NCBI GenBank assembly: GCA_009760855.2
Contig: WPIO01000052.1
Location: forward strand, 1,551,001 to 1,615,000
Direction: 5' to 3'
From: Cristatella mucedo
Lineage: Eukaryota > Bryozoa > Phylactolaemata > Cristatellidae
Length of the DNA: 64,000 bases
Part shown: one piece after another, positions 44,842 to 56,755 of the stretch
How positions within the stretch are numbered: the stretch's first letter is position 1
Layout of the letters: each line of letters opens with the position of its first letter
Program-made: the position numbers and the translations under genes
Notes under the pieces: model-generated
What the model was told of the DNA's origin: nothing
Databases searched by the model: none
What the model saw: only the letters and a program-made list of their open reading frames with translations

Positions 44842-45309
44842 ACCTCCCCACCAGGCCAAGCATCGTACCACCCGCTTTTCGGAATCCAACAGTTTACCAA
44901 TACCTCGTACAAACCTCAAATCCTTTGGAGACCGTGCATTTAGTTCGTATGCTCCCAAAGCCTGAAACTCACTCCCGACTTGCGTCACAGCATTCCCTGA
45001 CTTGACCACATTTAAAAAGAAATTAAAAACACGCCTATTTAGGAAAGCATTTAGTGGGTCCCTCTGATTCGTCATTCACGTGCTTATGCGTGCTGACAGT
45101 GTGCATGCTGCCACTAAGCACATTTGCATGGTGACCCTGTGCATGTCACCCCTTACCATGTTATTCATTTTGTTTGTTTATCAAGCATGATTTTACTCAT
45201 CATTGAATCGCGTTTCCCTTTGCAGCAAATTTAAAGCGCCTAGAAAGAGATTGAGTTCTCTGAGGGCGCTTTATCAAGTGCATTACTATTATTATTATTA
45301 TTATTATTA
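44842..45309 (+). mobile_element. LINE A 3' end
   Basis: It starts HQAKHRTTRFSESNSLPIPR and continues TNLKSFGDRAFSSYAPKA, then a stop replaces the Trp of APKAW. The full 3' untranslated region, AAAGCGCCTAGAAAGAGATT and about eight ATT triplets follow. Confidence 0.9.
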
Positions 45310-45668
45310 CCTCCTTATGATGGATTAAAGGACGCCCCCGCCAAGAATGGATTCAGATCCCCGATAGCAGGAGCGCAGAATGTCACTTGCCTTTGCAAAG
45401 GAATACCGAGCTCCACACGTCCTCAATCTCAAGTCCCGTTGACAAGTTGTTCAATCTTGCCAACAGTCGCGACCTAAGTGCAAAGCCAAAACCGAACGGA
45501 CACAAACAGTATCGATACGATCTCCACTGAGACACTGAGCGGTGATACCATATCTTCTCCTGATGGAGACGCCTACGGAGATGCTATTGAAGCACGCGGA
45601 GTCTCAGCAAGCACAGAATAAAGCTAGCGGGAATCAGAACTGCTCACAGTCTTAATATACTCCGCGGT

Positions 45669-46310
45669 AATACAAATAGTAATAATAACACTTTAAAACG
45701 CCCTCGCAGAATTCACTCTCTTTCTAGGCGCTTTACAATGGCTGCAAATGAAACACGATTGAATAGTTAGTGGTAGTATGCTCAATAAACGACAAGAATA
45801 ACATGGTTAGGGAAGACATGAACAGGGTCAGCATGCAAGTGCATTTAGTGGCAGCATGCACAGTGGCTGCACCCATAAGCACATAAAGGACGAACCATGG
45901 GAACCCGCTAAATGTTGTCATGAATAGGTGCGTTTTTAATTTCTTTTTGAATGTGTTCAATTCAGGGGATGTAATGACTGAAATCGGGAATGAGTTCCAG
46001 GCTTTGGGAGCGTATGAACTAAAAGCACGCTCTCCAAAGGATTTGAGGTTAGCACCAGGTAGGGGTAAACAGTTAGATTTCGAAAAGCAGATGGTTCGAT
46101 GCATAACCTTGTGGGGCAGCAGATCTGATGGGTAGGCTGTAGCCAAAGATTGAATAAACCCAAAAGTGAGCAACAAAACCTTGACGTTAATGCGTTTTTT
46201 TACTGCTAGCCACGTGTGGTACATACGTAGTGGTTGTTCTGCCAAGTGACTAACATCAATTTTACAAATTAATAGATGAAAATCGGTCAACCATATTTAA
46301 AGCGCATCAT
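45669..46310 (-). mobile_element. LINE A 3' end
   Basis: An open stretch on the minus strand reads LPGANLKSFGERAFSSYAPK, AWNSFPISVITSPELNTFKK and LKTHLFMTTFSGFPW, with an upstream AYPSDLLPHKVMHRT match. The 3' tail with ATT remnants lies at 45,669-45,700. It diverges from the other copies by many substitutions, but its C-terminal frame is still open. Confidence 0.88.
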
Positions 46311-46411
46311 GAAAACAAATGCCATGAACTATTATTCCGGGCTGCTACAAAAAATCCTACTACTGTCACTTTCAGGCATCACCATTTTCAGATTTGCGGC
46401 ATAGATAAACT

Positions 46412-46586
46412 GGGTAACCGGACAATTCGGTGGCGGACGATTCGGCGCAGAACAGTTCGGAGCGGACAATTCGGGACCAAAAACGGGTAATTCGGAGCGG
46501 ACAATTGGGAGCAGACAACTTGCAACGTATTCATTTTTTATATTTTAAAGCGACGAGTTGTCCGGCACCGAATTGTCCTGTTACCC
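46412..46586. mobile_element. Small MITE-like element with 27-bp inverted repeats
   Basis: The left end (46,412-46,438) and the right end (46,560-46,586) are inverted repeats matching at 25 of 27 bases, each starting GGGTAACMGGACAATTCGGT. More copies of GGACAATTCGG lie inside. The element is 175 bases long and directly abuts the MULE relic, whose ends share ATTCGGCGC-type sequence. The internal repeats suggest the same superfamily. Confidence 0.7.
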
Positions 46587-46588
46587 AC

Positions 46589-47122
46589 GGTTCTAGGGTA
46601 ATTCGGCGCAGGACAATTCGGCGCAGGACAATTCGTCGCTCAGTGGAAGGATGGCACAGTGCATTTGCACGGTCAGTACGAATTGCTCAACCAACTCTGC
46701 CGAGGTTGATGGTAAAACTTCAGAAGGAACAGAACACAAATCGACTGGTCGTCGAACGTCTACTTGCTGGGGAAGATCCTCGTCTGAGGAAAAAGAAATA
46801 TCGAGACCTGGATCGTCGATTGCGCATGGTTGTGTTCGATTACGAAAATTGTTCGTCGATTGATTACTTGCGCGGATGTAGTCACAACATAAATTTAATG
46901 GATTAACATTTATTATACTGGTAAAAAAAAATTGTAATGTGATTTTGTGCAATAGTTGCTGGTATTTGCTATGACTTTTTTGTAGCAAGCTAAATAAGCA
47001 TTACTTTATACTGTATTATAGTTCTATTAAACATGATTAATGAAAAAATTCGCTTAAATTTCAAATAGATATTTTTTAAATATCCTGCTCCTAATCGTCT
47101 TGTGCCGAATTGCCCTAGAACC
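46589..47122 (+). mobile_element. Internally deleted MULE-type transposon
   Basis: The ends GGTTCTAGGGTAATTCGGCG (46,589) and the inverse of GCCGAATTGCCCTAGAACC (47,104-47,122) match at about 20 of 22 bases. Inside, the plus strand encodes about 65 residues (46,708-46,905), starting KLQKEQNTNRLVVERLLAGE and later KKKYRDLDRRLR, DYLRGCSHNINL. These resemble the extreme C-terminus of MULE (Mutator-like) transposases of animals. The catalytic domain is deleted. No 9-base target duplication is visible. Confidence 0.68.
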
Positions 47123-47154
47123 GATAGACTGTGTTGCAATTGCCCCCTTACACG

Positions 47155-47430
47155 GCGTTTTTCTCTTAGCTGCACTGGCTTCCTATCAATTCACTCCCTG
47201 CTGATGCGTGCAGTGACTTCAAGGCCTCGCCTCCAATCACTTTTAAGTCCCATCTTTCTCTTCCTCCAGCTCCTTACACATTTTAAATAATCACTCCTCT
47301 CAAGCTTCGAGTCACTCTCTGCTCTGACTCTGTCCATTTAGTTGCACCTGTAATCATCCCAGAATCCGTTGACAACGTTGCCTTTAACCTTTCTGCGCCT
47401 ACAGCCTAAACTCTCTTCTTAATGCTTCAG
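47155..47430 (+). mobile_element. LINE A fragment
   Basis: Plus-strand relic of the segment that reads HWLPIKxRIxFK in better copies (here GFLSIHSLLMRAVTSRPRLQ), followed by a decayed IPESVDNVAFNLSAPTA equivalent. No tail. Confidence 0.55.
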
Positions 47431-47759
47431 AAGTTTCAGAAGGTTGGACCGTTTCGGGAAATTCTAGATGATTCGGCTAAGAGATGCGACGGTTTTCAGA
47501 AATTTCCGCAGGCAATAGTATGGAAGGAACGCTGTTCAAGAAGTTGACGCGGCATTGCTCGACGCTTAAAGCGCTCGACAGCACGAGACGGGGGGACGGG
47601 CGCCGGCGGGTGCCAAGGCTCACATCTGACGCTGAGAAGACGTGAAGAAGATGAGGATGAGCTTTCGTAGAAACGGTCCCGACGTGTCTTTAGCTTCCGA
47701 GTGTTAGTCGATAGATATAATAGTAATTATTACTAACAGCACAGCGTGCAGGCGCTTTA

Positions 47760-47941
47760 TCTTGACCGACGCGAGGACCGACGCGGCTAACTGCTGCCCC
47801 GAAGCTCAGCATTCAGGTGTCGTCTGCAGCGGCGGCGGCGGCCAATCGGACGAACGACTGCGGCCGCGGCTGCAGGAGGAGGCTGCTGCGCGCCGTTCCC
47901 TATGCCGTTCTCTAGCTGAAGCAGAGAGGAGAGAGCTCGAG

Positions 47942-47983
<42 letters not shown>

Positions 47984-48121
47984 GCAGTGAATCTGTCTTT
48001 GGCCAGCGGTCGGTCTGTCTATCGCGGCCGGCGAGCGCTGGCGCAGGCTGTTCGTTGCGCTAAAGCTTGCAACCTGGCTGCCTGGCGAGACAGCTACCTT
48101 ATCTTAGCTGCAATGTGCTGA
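47760..48121 (+). other. CpG-rich stretch with GA repeat, gene unknown
   Basis: A frame of 119 residues is open here but includes the (GA)n run at 47,945-47,981 read as Arg/Glu. The CpG-rich base composition stands out from the AT-rich neighbours. It could be a CpG-island promoter or an untranslated first exon, but no splice partner was found. Confidence 0.3.
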
Positions 48122-48129
48122 CGACTCCT

Positions 48130-49450
48130 TGGACTTGTTGAGTTCGGGCATTAATCGTTGCTTCGCAGGATTGTGAGCACCGTGGCATCACCGTTTGGTG
48201 TTTGGCGAACGTCGGGTCTGTACACTGCTTACGCGTTGCGCCGGTACCTGAACCAGTGAGGGTTACGCGGACAGCGAAAGAGATATCGTAGAGGCGGAAA
48301 GTTTCTCGGATTTTGTGTGCTGATAAATGGTAATAATGGTAATAACGTGTGCAATTGCAGTTTGCATTTGCAGTATGCATACACGACTGTCACATGGGTA
48401 GCCATGAAGTTGTAGCAACAATGCCTGGCGTGTTACTGCGCCGCCACTAAGAAGCTAGGTTTACGCTTTGAATTTCAATTATGCCCATGTTGCGTCACGA
48501 AAAATCCTGAAACTGAGTATTAGGCACACCATAACCACTTTCGTGCAGTGCAGAGATGATGTCAGCACACGGGCAAGAGAGTTTATCCGTCTCAATTAAT
48601 CTCTTTTTAGGCCAGCCTTGGTGGAACACGTTTTGAAAATGTTCCTTTAAATAAAACATCATTCTTTTATTTCAATTTATAGAGTCAGTATGGAACATTA
48701 ATCTTATATATTATATAATCTTATAATTGTGCGCACTGGTCGTGACGACGGCAATAATCGTGACGAAAATATATAGTGCAAGTCGTAACCTGATTTACTG
48801 GTATGTCTAGTACAGCTTTGCTAAGACAGCACCAATTGGTCACACCGCGACACGTTAGTTTCTGTGTAAGCGATCATTAGTCCTTGAAATTATTTGGTTT
48901 TAACAAAATAAATCTTAGCACCACTTCAGCATATGTCAGTAATAGTCACTTAAAGGTCATATCTCACAATTCCGGACGCTGAAGTCAAGATTATGAGAAC
49001 AGTCTACTGGAGAAAGTGGTGCTGGATAAATTTCGGCCTACCAATGCCAGATGCCCTACGATACTTAATTAGCTATTAATTATTAATTTATTTATTTATT
49101 AATGCTTAAGTTCGGACGTTTTAGCAACTTAAAATATTGCATTTATTGCTCAACGGGTTGTAAAAATGGTTCTCTTTTTCTCCTCTGAATAAGGCCATTA
49201 AAAACTAAATCTTAATTTGCCTATCTTCACAACTATAATCTTAAACTATATGCAGCTGTAAGGCTGACATTGTTTATAGAAGCGTCTTTGATAATCAGAC
49301 GATCATTTCTTCTGCCTCATGAGCTTGTCACATAGATTAAAAACCAAGAGTTCTTTCTTACAGCGCTTTTCACGTAAAAATGTTTACCATCCCCAACCCA
49401 AGGATGCGCATTGCTACTGGATTCTCAAAGACTATGGTCTTCAGCTGGCG
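48130..49450. other. AT-rich intergenic stretch
   Basis: No recognisable gene or element. Frames are short and stops are dense. Confidence 0.6.
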
Positions 49451-50540
49451 AAGGTTAAGAAAAACGGCTCTACTTCTTAAGCTATGTACGCATACAATGT
49501 ACTAGTTTTGAGATGATCATTTGAGGTGTGTTATGATGTAGAGCTGCAGCTAAAGGTGCCCGATTGCCTCCAGGTAAATAAAGTGCTGGCGGGGCTGAAC
49601 GCCAGCTAAAAGCCCACGATTTGGACAGTGCATTGAAGTTCCCGGCGGCTGATCGGCGTCCCAAGTGGTTGTCGGTGACAGTGATGAAGGAAAGACATCT
49701 ATCTGAAAGACCGCTGTGAAGAAGGCCACTGAAAACCATTGGCGACAACCTGCTAGCGGGAGCTTGACGTGGCAACGTGGCAAAACCGAGAGTAAGAAAA
49801 AATGTCTGTCAGGGCTACGCACTAAATCTGCTGGATTGCGACCGATGACGATCGTCATTCGCAGCGTCTCGAATTATAACGGCTAGGAGCCGATTATGCG
49901 ATAACCTGAGGCCAAGGTTTCGTAAAAGTCGCAGCCGTCTGGCCGGCAGCAAGCAGTGCTCGAGTAGTTGGTGCCTGGGCGCCGGAGCCGAGTTTCGCCC
50001 CTGGGCCACTGGGTCGTCAAGGGGGAGAGTTGCAGCACGTCAAGGCCGCCGTCGTACGTCGGCAGACCCTCAGCTGCTGTCAAAGAGAACTACCTGCCCT
50101 GCGGCTATGGACTTTATATGTTAAGCTAGGGGAGCTCTTTGCTGCCGCCGCATTCCGCTACTGTCGGCAAACCTGAGCGCGTTGATGCTGCAGCTACAAG
50201 TCATTAGCTTCGATTCCCAGGCTCAGTGCTTCACCGCGTGTTCGTCACGTGTCTGCTGCCCTCTAGCACACCGCTACGAGCGCTGCGATGGTGGCCCAGT
50301 TAGTGGCCTAGCAGGCTCTCTTCCGGCGTTGGTCTGGCGGTCGGTTAGCCATTGCGCTAGCTGCTGTAAGCTTTCGTAGCAAGCCTGCCAGAAGTCGCCT
50401 GCCCGACCGGACAAAATATACAAGGCGATTCCGTGCGCGTTTGTAAGAGCAGTGCTGTTGGTTGGGTTTCTTGAACCATCTATGAAGGGCTCAGTGCTTA
50501 CCATTAATGGTGCTACGGGTCTCAGGGTTGAATGCAGTGC
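49451..50540. other. Mixed-composition stretch, no recognised gene
   Basis: GC-richer between 49,540 and 50,400. Opposing frames of 60-100 residues overlap. A segment near 49,990-50,350 is rich in CpG. No domain or splice pattern is recognisable. Confidence 0.4.
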
Positions 50541-50544
50541 TAGA

Positions 50545-51145
50545 GCCTACCTATCAGACCAACTCCCCCATTAAACGACGCGTCGTACCACCCGATTTTC
50601 TTAATCTAATCGTTACAGCTACACCTCGTAAGAACCTCGAACCCTTTGGAGAGCGTGCCTTTAGCTCGGATGCTCCCAAAGCCTGGAACTCACTTGCGAC
50701 CGGCGTCACGACATCCCCTGACCTGTCGACATATAAAAAAATCTAAAAATGCATCTACTTATTACAGCATTTAGTGGGCCCTTGTGATTCGTCTTTTGCG
50801 TGCTTTTTCGTGCCGGCACTGTGCATGCTGCCACTAGCCATGTTTGCACGTTGACCCTATGCATGTCACCTCTAACTATTTTATAATCTAATATAATTCA
50901 TTTGCATAGCGTTCCAAGAGAACTTAATCTCTATTCAGACGCTTCACATATGCCACGGTGCTCGAGCCCACGACCTCAGCCAGACGTTGACCGGGGCGAG
51001 TACCTTAAACGTTTAACTCGCTTTTTTTCTTTGATCAGGCAACCACTAACCATTCAACCATGTTTCCTTTGCAACCTAAGTAGAGTGCCTAGAAAGAGAT
51101 GAAGTTCCCTGAAGGTGCTATACAAATGTATCATTACTTTTTAGT
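50545..51145 (+). mobile_element. LINE A 3' end split by a SINE
   Basis: The coding end (RKNLEPFGERAFSSDAPKAW, then GVTTSPDLSTYKK) and the 3' untranslated motifs run to about 50,885. After the nested SINE, the expected tail resumes at about 51,040 (CAACCACTAACCATTCAACC, then AGTGCCTAGAAAGAGATGAA) and ends in a weak ATT-like tail. Confidence 0.85.
50886..51035 (-). mobile_element. SINE A nested in LINE A
   Basis: On the minus strand it has the pol III type head (TTTAAGGTACTCGCCCCGGT, GAGGTCGTGGGCTCGAGCAC) and then a tail, AAGCGTCTGAATAGAGATTA and AGTTCTCTTGGAACGCTATG, which resembles the family A LINE 3' end. It splits the LINE in two and is therefore the younger insertion. Confidence 0.8.
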
Positions 51146-51490
51146 ATGAGAGATTCGCTGCTACCCTTAGCTAGAAAGTGACCAGTAGATTTTACGGCGT
51201 GCTAAACAGGTCTCGTCAGGGCAGGGTTCGATATGTCTTTTGCTGTGCCCTGACTATAATAATTGGCAAACGGATGTACCAATGCATAGGGTTTAAACAA
51301 AAGAACGCTCGATCTTAAGTGATGATCGTCAGTGGGACGGCAGTGCTAGTGCTGGGTGCACATGTACCTCGTGCCGCTCCACACAAGGGGTTCGGAGATG
51401 CTAATAAGGCTTAGGGTTTAGGATTCAGGATCGATGGTGCATGGGACGTACACCTTTTCTAAAGTGTTCGCGTTTTGTTTACTCTTTAAC
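51146..51490. other. No recognised feature
   Basis: Unremarkable single-copy sequence between two LINE A tails. Confidence 0.5.
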
Positions 51491-51613
51491 CATCGATCAT
51501 GATATCACTCACCATTCAATCGCGTTTCCATTTGCAGCAAATGTAAAGCGCCTAGAAAGAGATTGAGTTCTCTGAGGGCGCTTTATCAAGTGCATTATTA
51601 TTTTTATTATTTC

Positions 51614-51645
<32 letters not shown>
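51491..51645 (+). mobile_element. LINE A 3' tail
   Basis: TCACTCACCATTCAATCGCG, then GCAAATGTAAAGCGCCTAGA and GAGGGCGCTTTATCAAGTGC with an ATT tail of about 45 bases. One of the least diverged tails in the window. Confidence 0.9.
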
Positions 51646-51647
<2 letters not shown>

Positions 51648-51730
51648 GCCATCGGCATCCTGCGTGCGGAGCGCGAAGCATCGATGAGTCGTTAGCTGCT
51701 CTTGGAGGTGCCAACTTCTCTACCATCTGA

Positions 51731-51732
51731 CA

Positions 51733-51796
<64 letters not shown>

Positions 51797-51814
51797 TACA
51801 CACACACAGACATA

Positions 51815-51864
<50 letters not shown>

Positions 51865-51871
51865 AACACAC
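51731..51871. repeat. (CA)n microsatellite
   Basis: About 140 bases of CA repeats with CAGACA interruptions. Cys/Val frames on the minus strand are artefacts. Confidence 0.97.
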
Positions 51872-52343
51872 ACGCGCGCACACCTCAACACCTGCACAGA
51901 TTAGCATTCCTTGCTGGCGCTCTGCTTCCAGTGACCAACATTCACGCAGCAGCAGCTACAGCATTCGTTGCATGTGAGCGTTGCCGGAGATTAAGGCCTG
52001 TCTGCGTGCCCCTCGGTGGTGGTTTGAAGCGGTTCCTTAGTCAGCGTCTCAGCGGTCGCGTAGAACGCAGTCTCTGCGGCCTACTCAACCACTGATATAT
52101 GTGAATGAAAGCCCTATAGGGTGTCGCGAGTGGCGGCTTACAATGGGAGGAAAACTTAAGAAAGATTAGTTGCTTTAGCGATTGACTAAAATCATGTTTT
52201 CATGAATTTTTGCCTGAGCAATCCAGAGTGGCTGAATCTCTGCTGTTGTCCTCTTTTGCCTGCGAGATTTTTGAGTTGTTTTTCTCGCTTTTTTTACAAG
52301 GTTCCAATACTGCGTAAATTGTGTACCTTTTCACTTTTTAATA

Positions 52344-52812
52344 ACCTTATTTTTACAGTGTATAAGCTCACTTCCCTTCCGATGTATAAGTCTCCAATTT
52401 TGAGCCAATTTTTGGAAATAAATATTTGTATTCAACAACTTAATGAACTGAACAATATCAAGATTCATAGTAATCATTCGTTTCACTATCACTACACTCT
52501 CTATCAGGAATGGTTATGATATATTCTCCATCTTCCTCTTTTATATCACAGGCTTGAAATTTAGTGGAAGCTCCATTATCACCATTGTCGTCGTCCCTCT
52601 CTTCACAGACTGAGTCGTCTTCCATTCCATCCAATGCATTTGAAATGCCACAAATGCATTCAAATACTGGAAATGCATTCAAAGCAAATACATTATTTAG
52701 CAAAATGTTAAATAAAAAAGTAACCTCCCATGTATAAGCTCCTTCTCCATTATCCGACTCTAAATTTCGGGGATGGGAAATTGGGGCTAATAATACACGG
52801 TAAAATGCGCGG
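52344..52812 (-). mobile_element. Pogo/Tigger-like transposon relic 1
   Basis: The minus strand encodes an 81-residue frame with GISNALDGMEDD followed by an acidic stretch, the C-terminal signature of pogo/Tigger/Jerky-type transposases. The ends are imperfect inverted repeats of about 27 bases (ATTTTTACAGTGTATAAGCT on the left, with the inverse of TAATACACGGTAAAATGCGC on the right), and a TA lies at the right border (52,813-52,814). The rest of the transposase is gone. Confidence 0.65.
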
Positions 52813-52814
52813 TA

Positions 52815-53890
52815 CTTCCATTTAGTTTTTCCAGTGACATTTAGACTTTAACTTTTTACTCTTCCCATTATTTAACACCAGCAAGTAATTCAACTGCGAC
52901 TTCCGTTTATGAACGCATATTTTTTTACCCTTATATTGTTTTTAAGCGGCTTGGTTTGTCAGCCATCTTAACGTTAGTAATTTAATAAATTAAGCGTACC
53001 ATCATCCTAAAATGTAGCCGGAGTGGAATGCCCAACGCAAATCCTTCGTGGCTTATTGCACGTTTCAGTTTCTAACAGCTTCAAAGCGCTATGAAAAATC
53101 CCGGATAACACGTAAAATGCATTTCCGGGCAAAAGCGCAAATGGTTCAAACGTCCGCTGTAAAAAGATGAGGCTATTGAGGATGGATTACTTTCTGAGGT
53201 AAGATTGTGTCGCCCTAATTAATCTTGGCTGCATCTGGTTCTAATATCTCCATCATAAAAGAAACAAGGATTGATTTTTACTGACGGAGGGAATTGCGTT
53301 CTCGCTACAGGTCTACTACTTCGAATTGCATTCAGTGGTTTTACATTAGGCACTCAGCCACGTGAATCTCACGCATAATTATCTGTTCTACTTACTAAGT
53401 TATCTAATGGATACCTCTGATTTCATTTTTAAATTGTATCGCAATTTCTGAACAAGCGCGGTTTAATTGTCGAATATATGAGATGGCGTTTCTCCGAAAT
53501 TCCATGCGTCATTTTAGTTACGATTGATCCTTAATAGTTTTGAGAGGCTCTCTTGATAAGTATCTCACCTCTCAGTCACGGTGCGTGAGTTCTTGCTCCC
53601 TCGGTCTAAAGATTATGAAACGAAAGGCTGTGACATTTCTGTCGCCTTCCTTCTCTTTAGCGGTTTCTAAGCGGAGCACAAAGTTAGCAGAGGCCACCAC
53701 TATACACTTACCTTTCACTAAACCTTTACGGATGTAACTTTCTTGTTGACGTTACTTGCACCGTCTACTGGAGTGTATACTAGTTTCTTGAATGTAGCAT
53801 CAGCGAAAGACACTTGCAAAATGGCCTATTTATGTGAATATGCGCTAGGGATAATTTCAAAGGCCAGAATTCGCATCAGCTGACTAAACA
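52815..53890. other. AT-rich intergenic stretch
   Basis: No recognised gene or element. One 65-residue frame near 53,540 has no known motif. Confidence 0.55.
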
Positions 53891-53894
53891 GCTT

Positions 53895-54015
53895 CATTTG
53901 TATAGCGGCAGAAGAGCCGTAACGGCTATCACCGCCGCTTGCAGTTGGCGATGAAGGACCGCCCACTGCAGGATTCCAATACATGACCTTGGTCATGAAG
54001 AGCGAGCACCTTACT
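53895..54015 (-). mobile_element. SINE B head fragment
   Basis: The reverse complement reads TAAGGTGCTCGCTCTTCATG, then GGAATCCTGCAGTGGGCGGT and GGTGATAGCCGTTACGGCTC, matching the head and body of the SINE B copy at 35,655. The first base pairs of the B box are altered (TTGGAATCC). The LINE B tail is absent. Confidence 0.7.
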
Positions 54016-54019
54016 TCCC

Positions 54020-54990
54020 GGACGAATTCCAGATGCAAACTCAATTTCAACTCGAGGCACTTTCGAGTACACTGGGGAAAAATTTAAGAAACACAATTTA
54101 GTAGACTTAGAAGTTACCTGTGACTTGCAAAAAAATGGCAGTTCCCTTTGAAATCGGTGAGCCACACGCGAAACCAGAAACTTATCCTCGCTGATCTGCA
54201 CACTTTGAGATCCCCGGTGAGTATGCCAAAGAATATTTCAAGACTGAAAATTATTTCGACACCTGTGAATGGCAACTTTAGAATGACATAATTTTAGCGA
54301 CGTAATTGGGGCGAACTATTAAGTAGCTGGTCTTGAGAGAAATTGAAGCCAGACTGCCACTTAGCTCTCTTCGTTGACAGAAGCAAACGACTCAATTTAC
54401 CTCAATTTAGCTAGAGAAGTCTTGTACTTCTGCTCGATATGTTTTCTTTGGGAAACTTTGCAAAAAAAATCAAAATTCAAAAATGCACTTTTTTTCACTC
54501 GCTGTCAACAATGGGTAGCACACGTTAGGCGCTCTTGTCGAAGAAAATCTTGACGCTGGCCGTCATTTTTTCAAAAATACGACGGTATTTCATTAAGAAC
54601 TTTAACGGTAAGTATTGAGGGGTCGGGGAAATAATCCAGAAGATGTACCACAGCTTGGAACTCTCCTTGCGCAACCATATTGTCAGTTTTTTACGTACTT
54701 TAAAAATTTACCACGGCCTCGGCCTCATTCTAATTTAAACGTGAAGCTGCTGCAGCTTCTTTAACTGAGGCCGTCATCAATAAGAAATTCTTGCTGACAT
54801 GGAACGAATTTTTATACCATAAATCCTTGCAACCACATCCGTATTCGTGAAAACCTATTTCGCCAACGATTTCTGAAGTTGCAAATGACTTTCAAGCTCA
54901 GTGAAACTCTTGCCACAGAGCATAAAAAGCTGAACAGTTTCACTAGGGTTTTAGAGCGAATTACCCATATAGTTAGCATCTACTATTGTA
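54020..54990. other. No recognised feature
   Basis: AT-rich sequence with short frames only. The right part may be the decayed 5' portion of the LINE that follows. Confidence 0.5.
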
Positions 54991-56515
54991 TGCCGACATT
55001 CTTCAGAATGTTTACTTCAGCAAAGAGACTTTGTTAGTTATACTGGATTTCAAAGCAGATCTTGACGGTATCACTTGTCTTAAAGTCATTCTTGAGCGAT
55101 TATAAACCTTACATGAGCGTCAGTGGCACTGCACTGAAATGGCTTAGATGCTATTGCAGTGGCCAAAGTAAGTGCGTAGACGCCAACAGCCGCCGGTCAT
55201 CTTGTGAGCTTTAAAGGGATCTGTTCTCGATTCACTTTGTTTTTCGATATTACATACCCTTACTCCTACTGATGTAATTGCCAGTCACAACCTAGACTTT
55301 TAAATCCATATACTTCAAGCACTGTGACTTTTGAAATCGGCTCACTTCCTTCCAGCCCCTCAAACTCCCTCATGACATATAATGTTCGCATTCCAATTTA
55401 GAAGCTAGACACTTTCTCAAATTAAACGATGGTAAAACCAACAAAGTAGTAATGGACAAACCTGGTGCCTCACTGGAAATTAAAAGCCTAACTTTCAAAA
55501 TAGGCCAATAAGAACGTTCCATAAACCGAAATCGTTCTTGTAAAGGTGAAATCAACTCTATATTGTGCGTTTAACGACCTGCTTCATTTCGTCTTTGCCC
55601 CCTTAAATGACTGAGATTGTATGGCCGATATTACTTTAAAAGCAGAAAGTTTGCACCAACTCCCATCAAGAAAATGCTCAAAAGTTGTTGGCTGGTAAAA
55701 TAACCTGCAAAATAGGCAGTCCTCTAATTGGATATAATTAAGCTTTCTTTTGAATTTGAAACCATAGCAAGGATAGCAAGGGTCAGTATTTAGCCTCCGA
55801 TAAATTAAACTAAGTTTTGCTGCAATCTTTGATCGTTGGAGCTAATTCTAAATGCACAACAGACCGGGTAAGGATTTTCGCGATTTCAATGAATTTGCAT
55901 TTCAAATCCAAGCAATAAAAGTGAAAACATGCTTGCTTAAGCACCTTTGGGATATTTTGACGCTTGATGATAATTTTTCCCCAATCTGCACTGCCTTCCA
56001 TTCAAGTGCATATCGACTTCCAGGTTTCGTCACTCAATTTTAGATCCCTACTTTATCTAACTCTAGCCTACATTTAAAAACTACTTCAAGACCAAATTAG
56101 GCATCTTATCAATTGCCCTTCTGACTCAAAACATTTAGCTATGCCTCGACTCAACCTCAAATTCTTGGAGACCGTTCCGTTAGTTCAGATGCTACCAAAG
56201 CCTTGGAACTCACACTCGACTGACGTCTCAACATTGTCTGACTTGACGACATTTAAAGAAAAGCTAAAGATGCACTTGTTCCTCATAAAATTTGCTGTAT
56301 CTTTGTGATTTATCTTTTTTGTGCTTATGTGTGCTCACACTGTGCAGGTTATCACTAACCATATTATGCATGCTACACCGGCCATGTTACCACTAACCGT
56401 ATGGCCATGCTTCACCAAAAGCATATGTAGAGTGCCTAGAAAGAGATTAAGTTCTCCGACGGCGTTATACGTAGTATTCTTGTTAGTATTATTACTTCTT
56501 TAAATCAAATACTAT
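54991..56515 (+). mobile_element. LINE A, reverse transcriptase to 3' end, dead
   Basis: The plus strand shows LLVILDFKADLDGITCLKVI (55,033 onward), then LKGSVLDSLCFSI and TDVIASHNLDFKS (near 55,215-55,310), the equivalents of the VILDFSAAFDTIDH and GSVLGPLLF motifs. After a poorly conserved stretch, the C-terminal part and the 3' untranslated region follow (55,985-56,440), ending in a decayed ATT tail. Stops and frameshifts are frequent. Confidence 0.68.
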
Positions 56516-56579
56516 TGATAGAAAGCTAAATAAAATAATAAAATTCCCCAAGCGAGGTACCTTTACTTAACGAAGGCTA

Positions 56580-56755
56580 AGAATGCAACTGGAGCTCGTA
56601 GCTTAGCTCCAGCCGTGTGAAAGTGTCCTCGGTGTGCTTAAGCAAGTTGAAATCTGGCATGCTGCTCCCATGCAATTGACTGGCTTCCTCTTCGGAATAT
56701 GTGAAGTGCCTAGAAAGAGACTTAGTGTTAACTTGCTATATAAATGCTAATGATT
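56580..56755 (+). mobile_element. SINE or LINE A 3' tail, decayed
   Basis: ATGTGAAGTGCCTAGAAAGA, then a decayed AACTTGCTATATAAATGC, matches the tail shared by LINE A and SINE A. The part before it is too diverged to assign. Confidence 0.45.

Noticed and set aside
51643-51907. Cys/Val-rich frames on the minus strand
   Set aside because: Translation of the (CA)n repeat.
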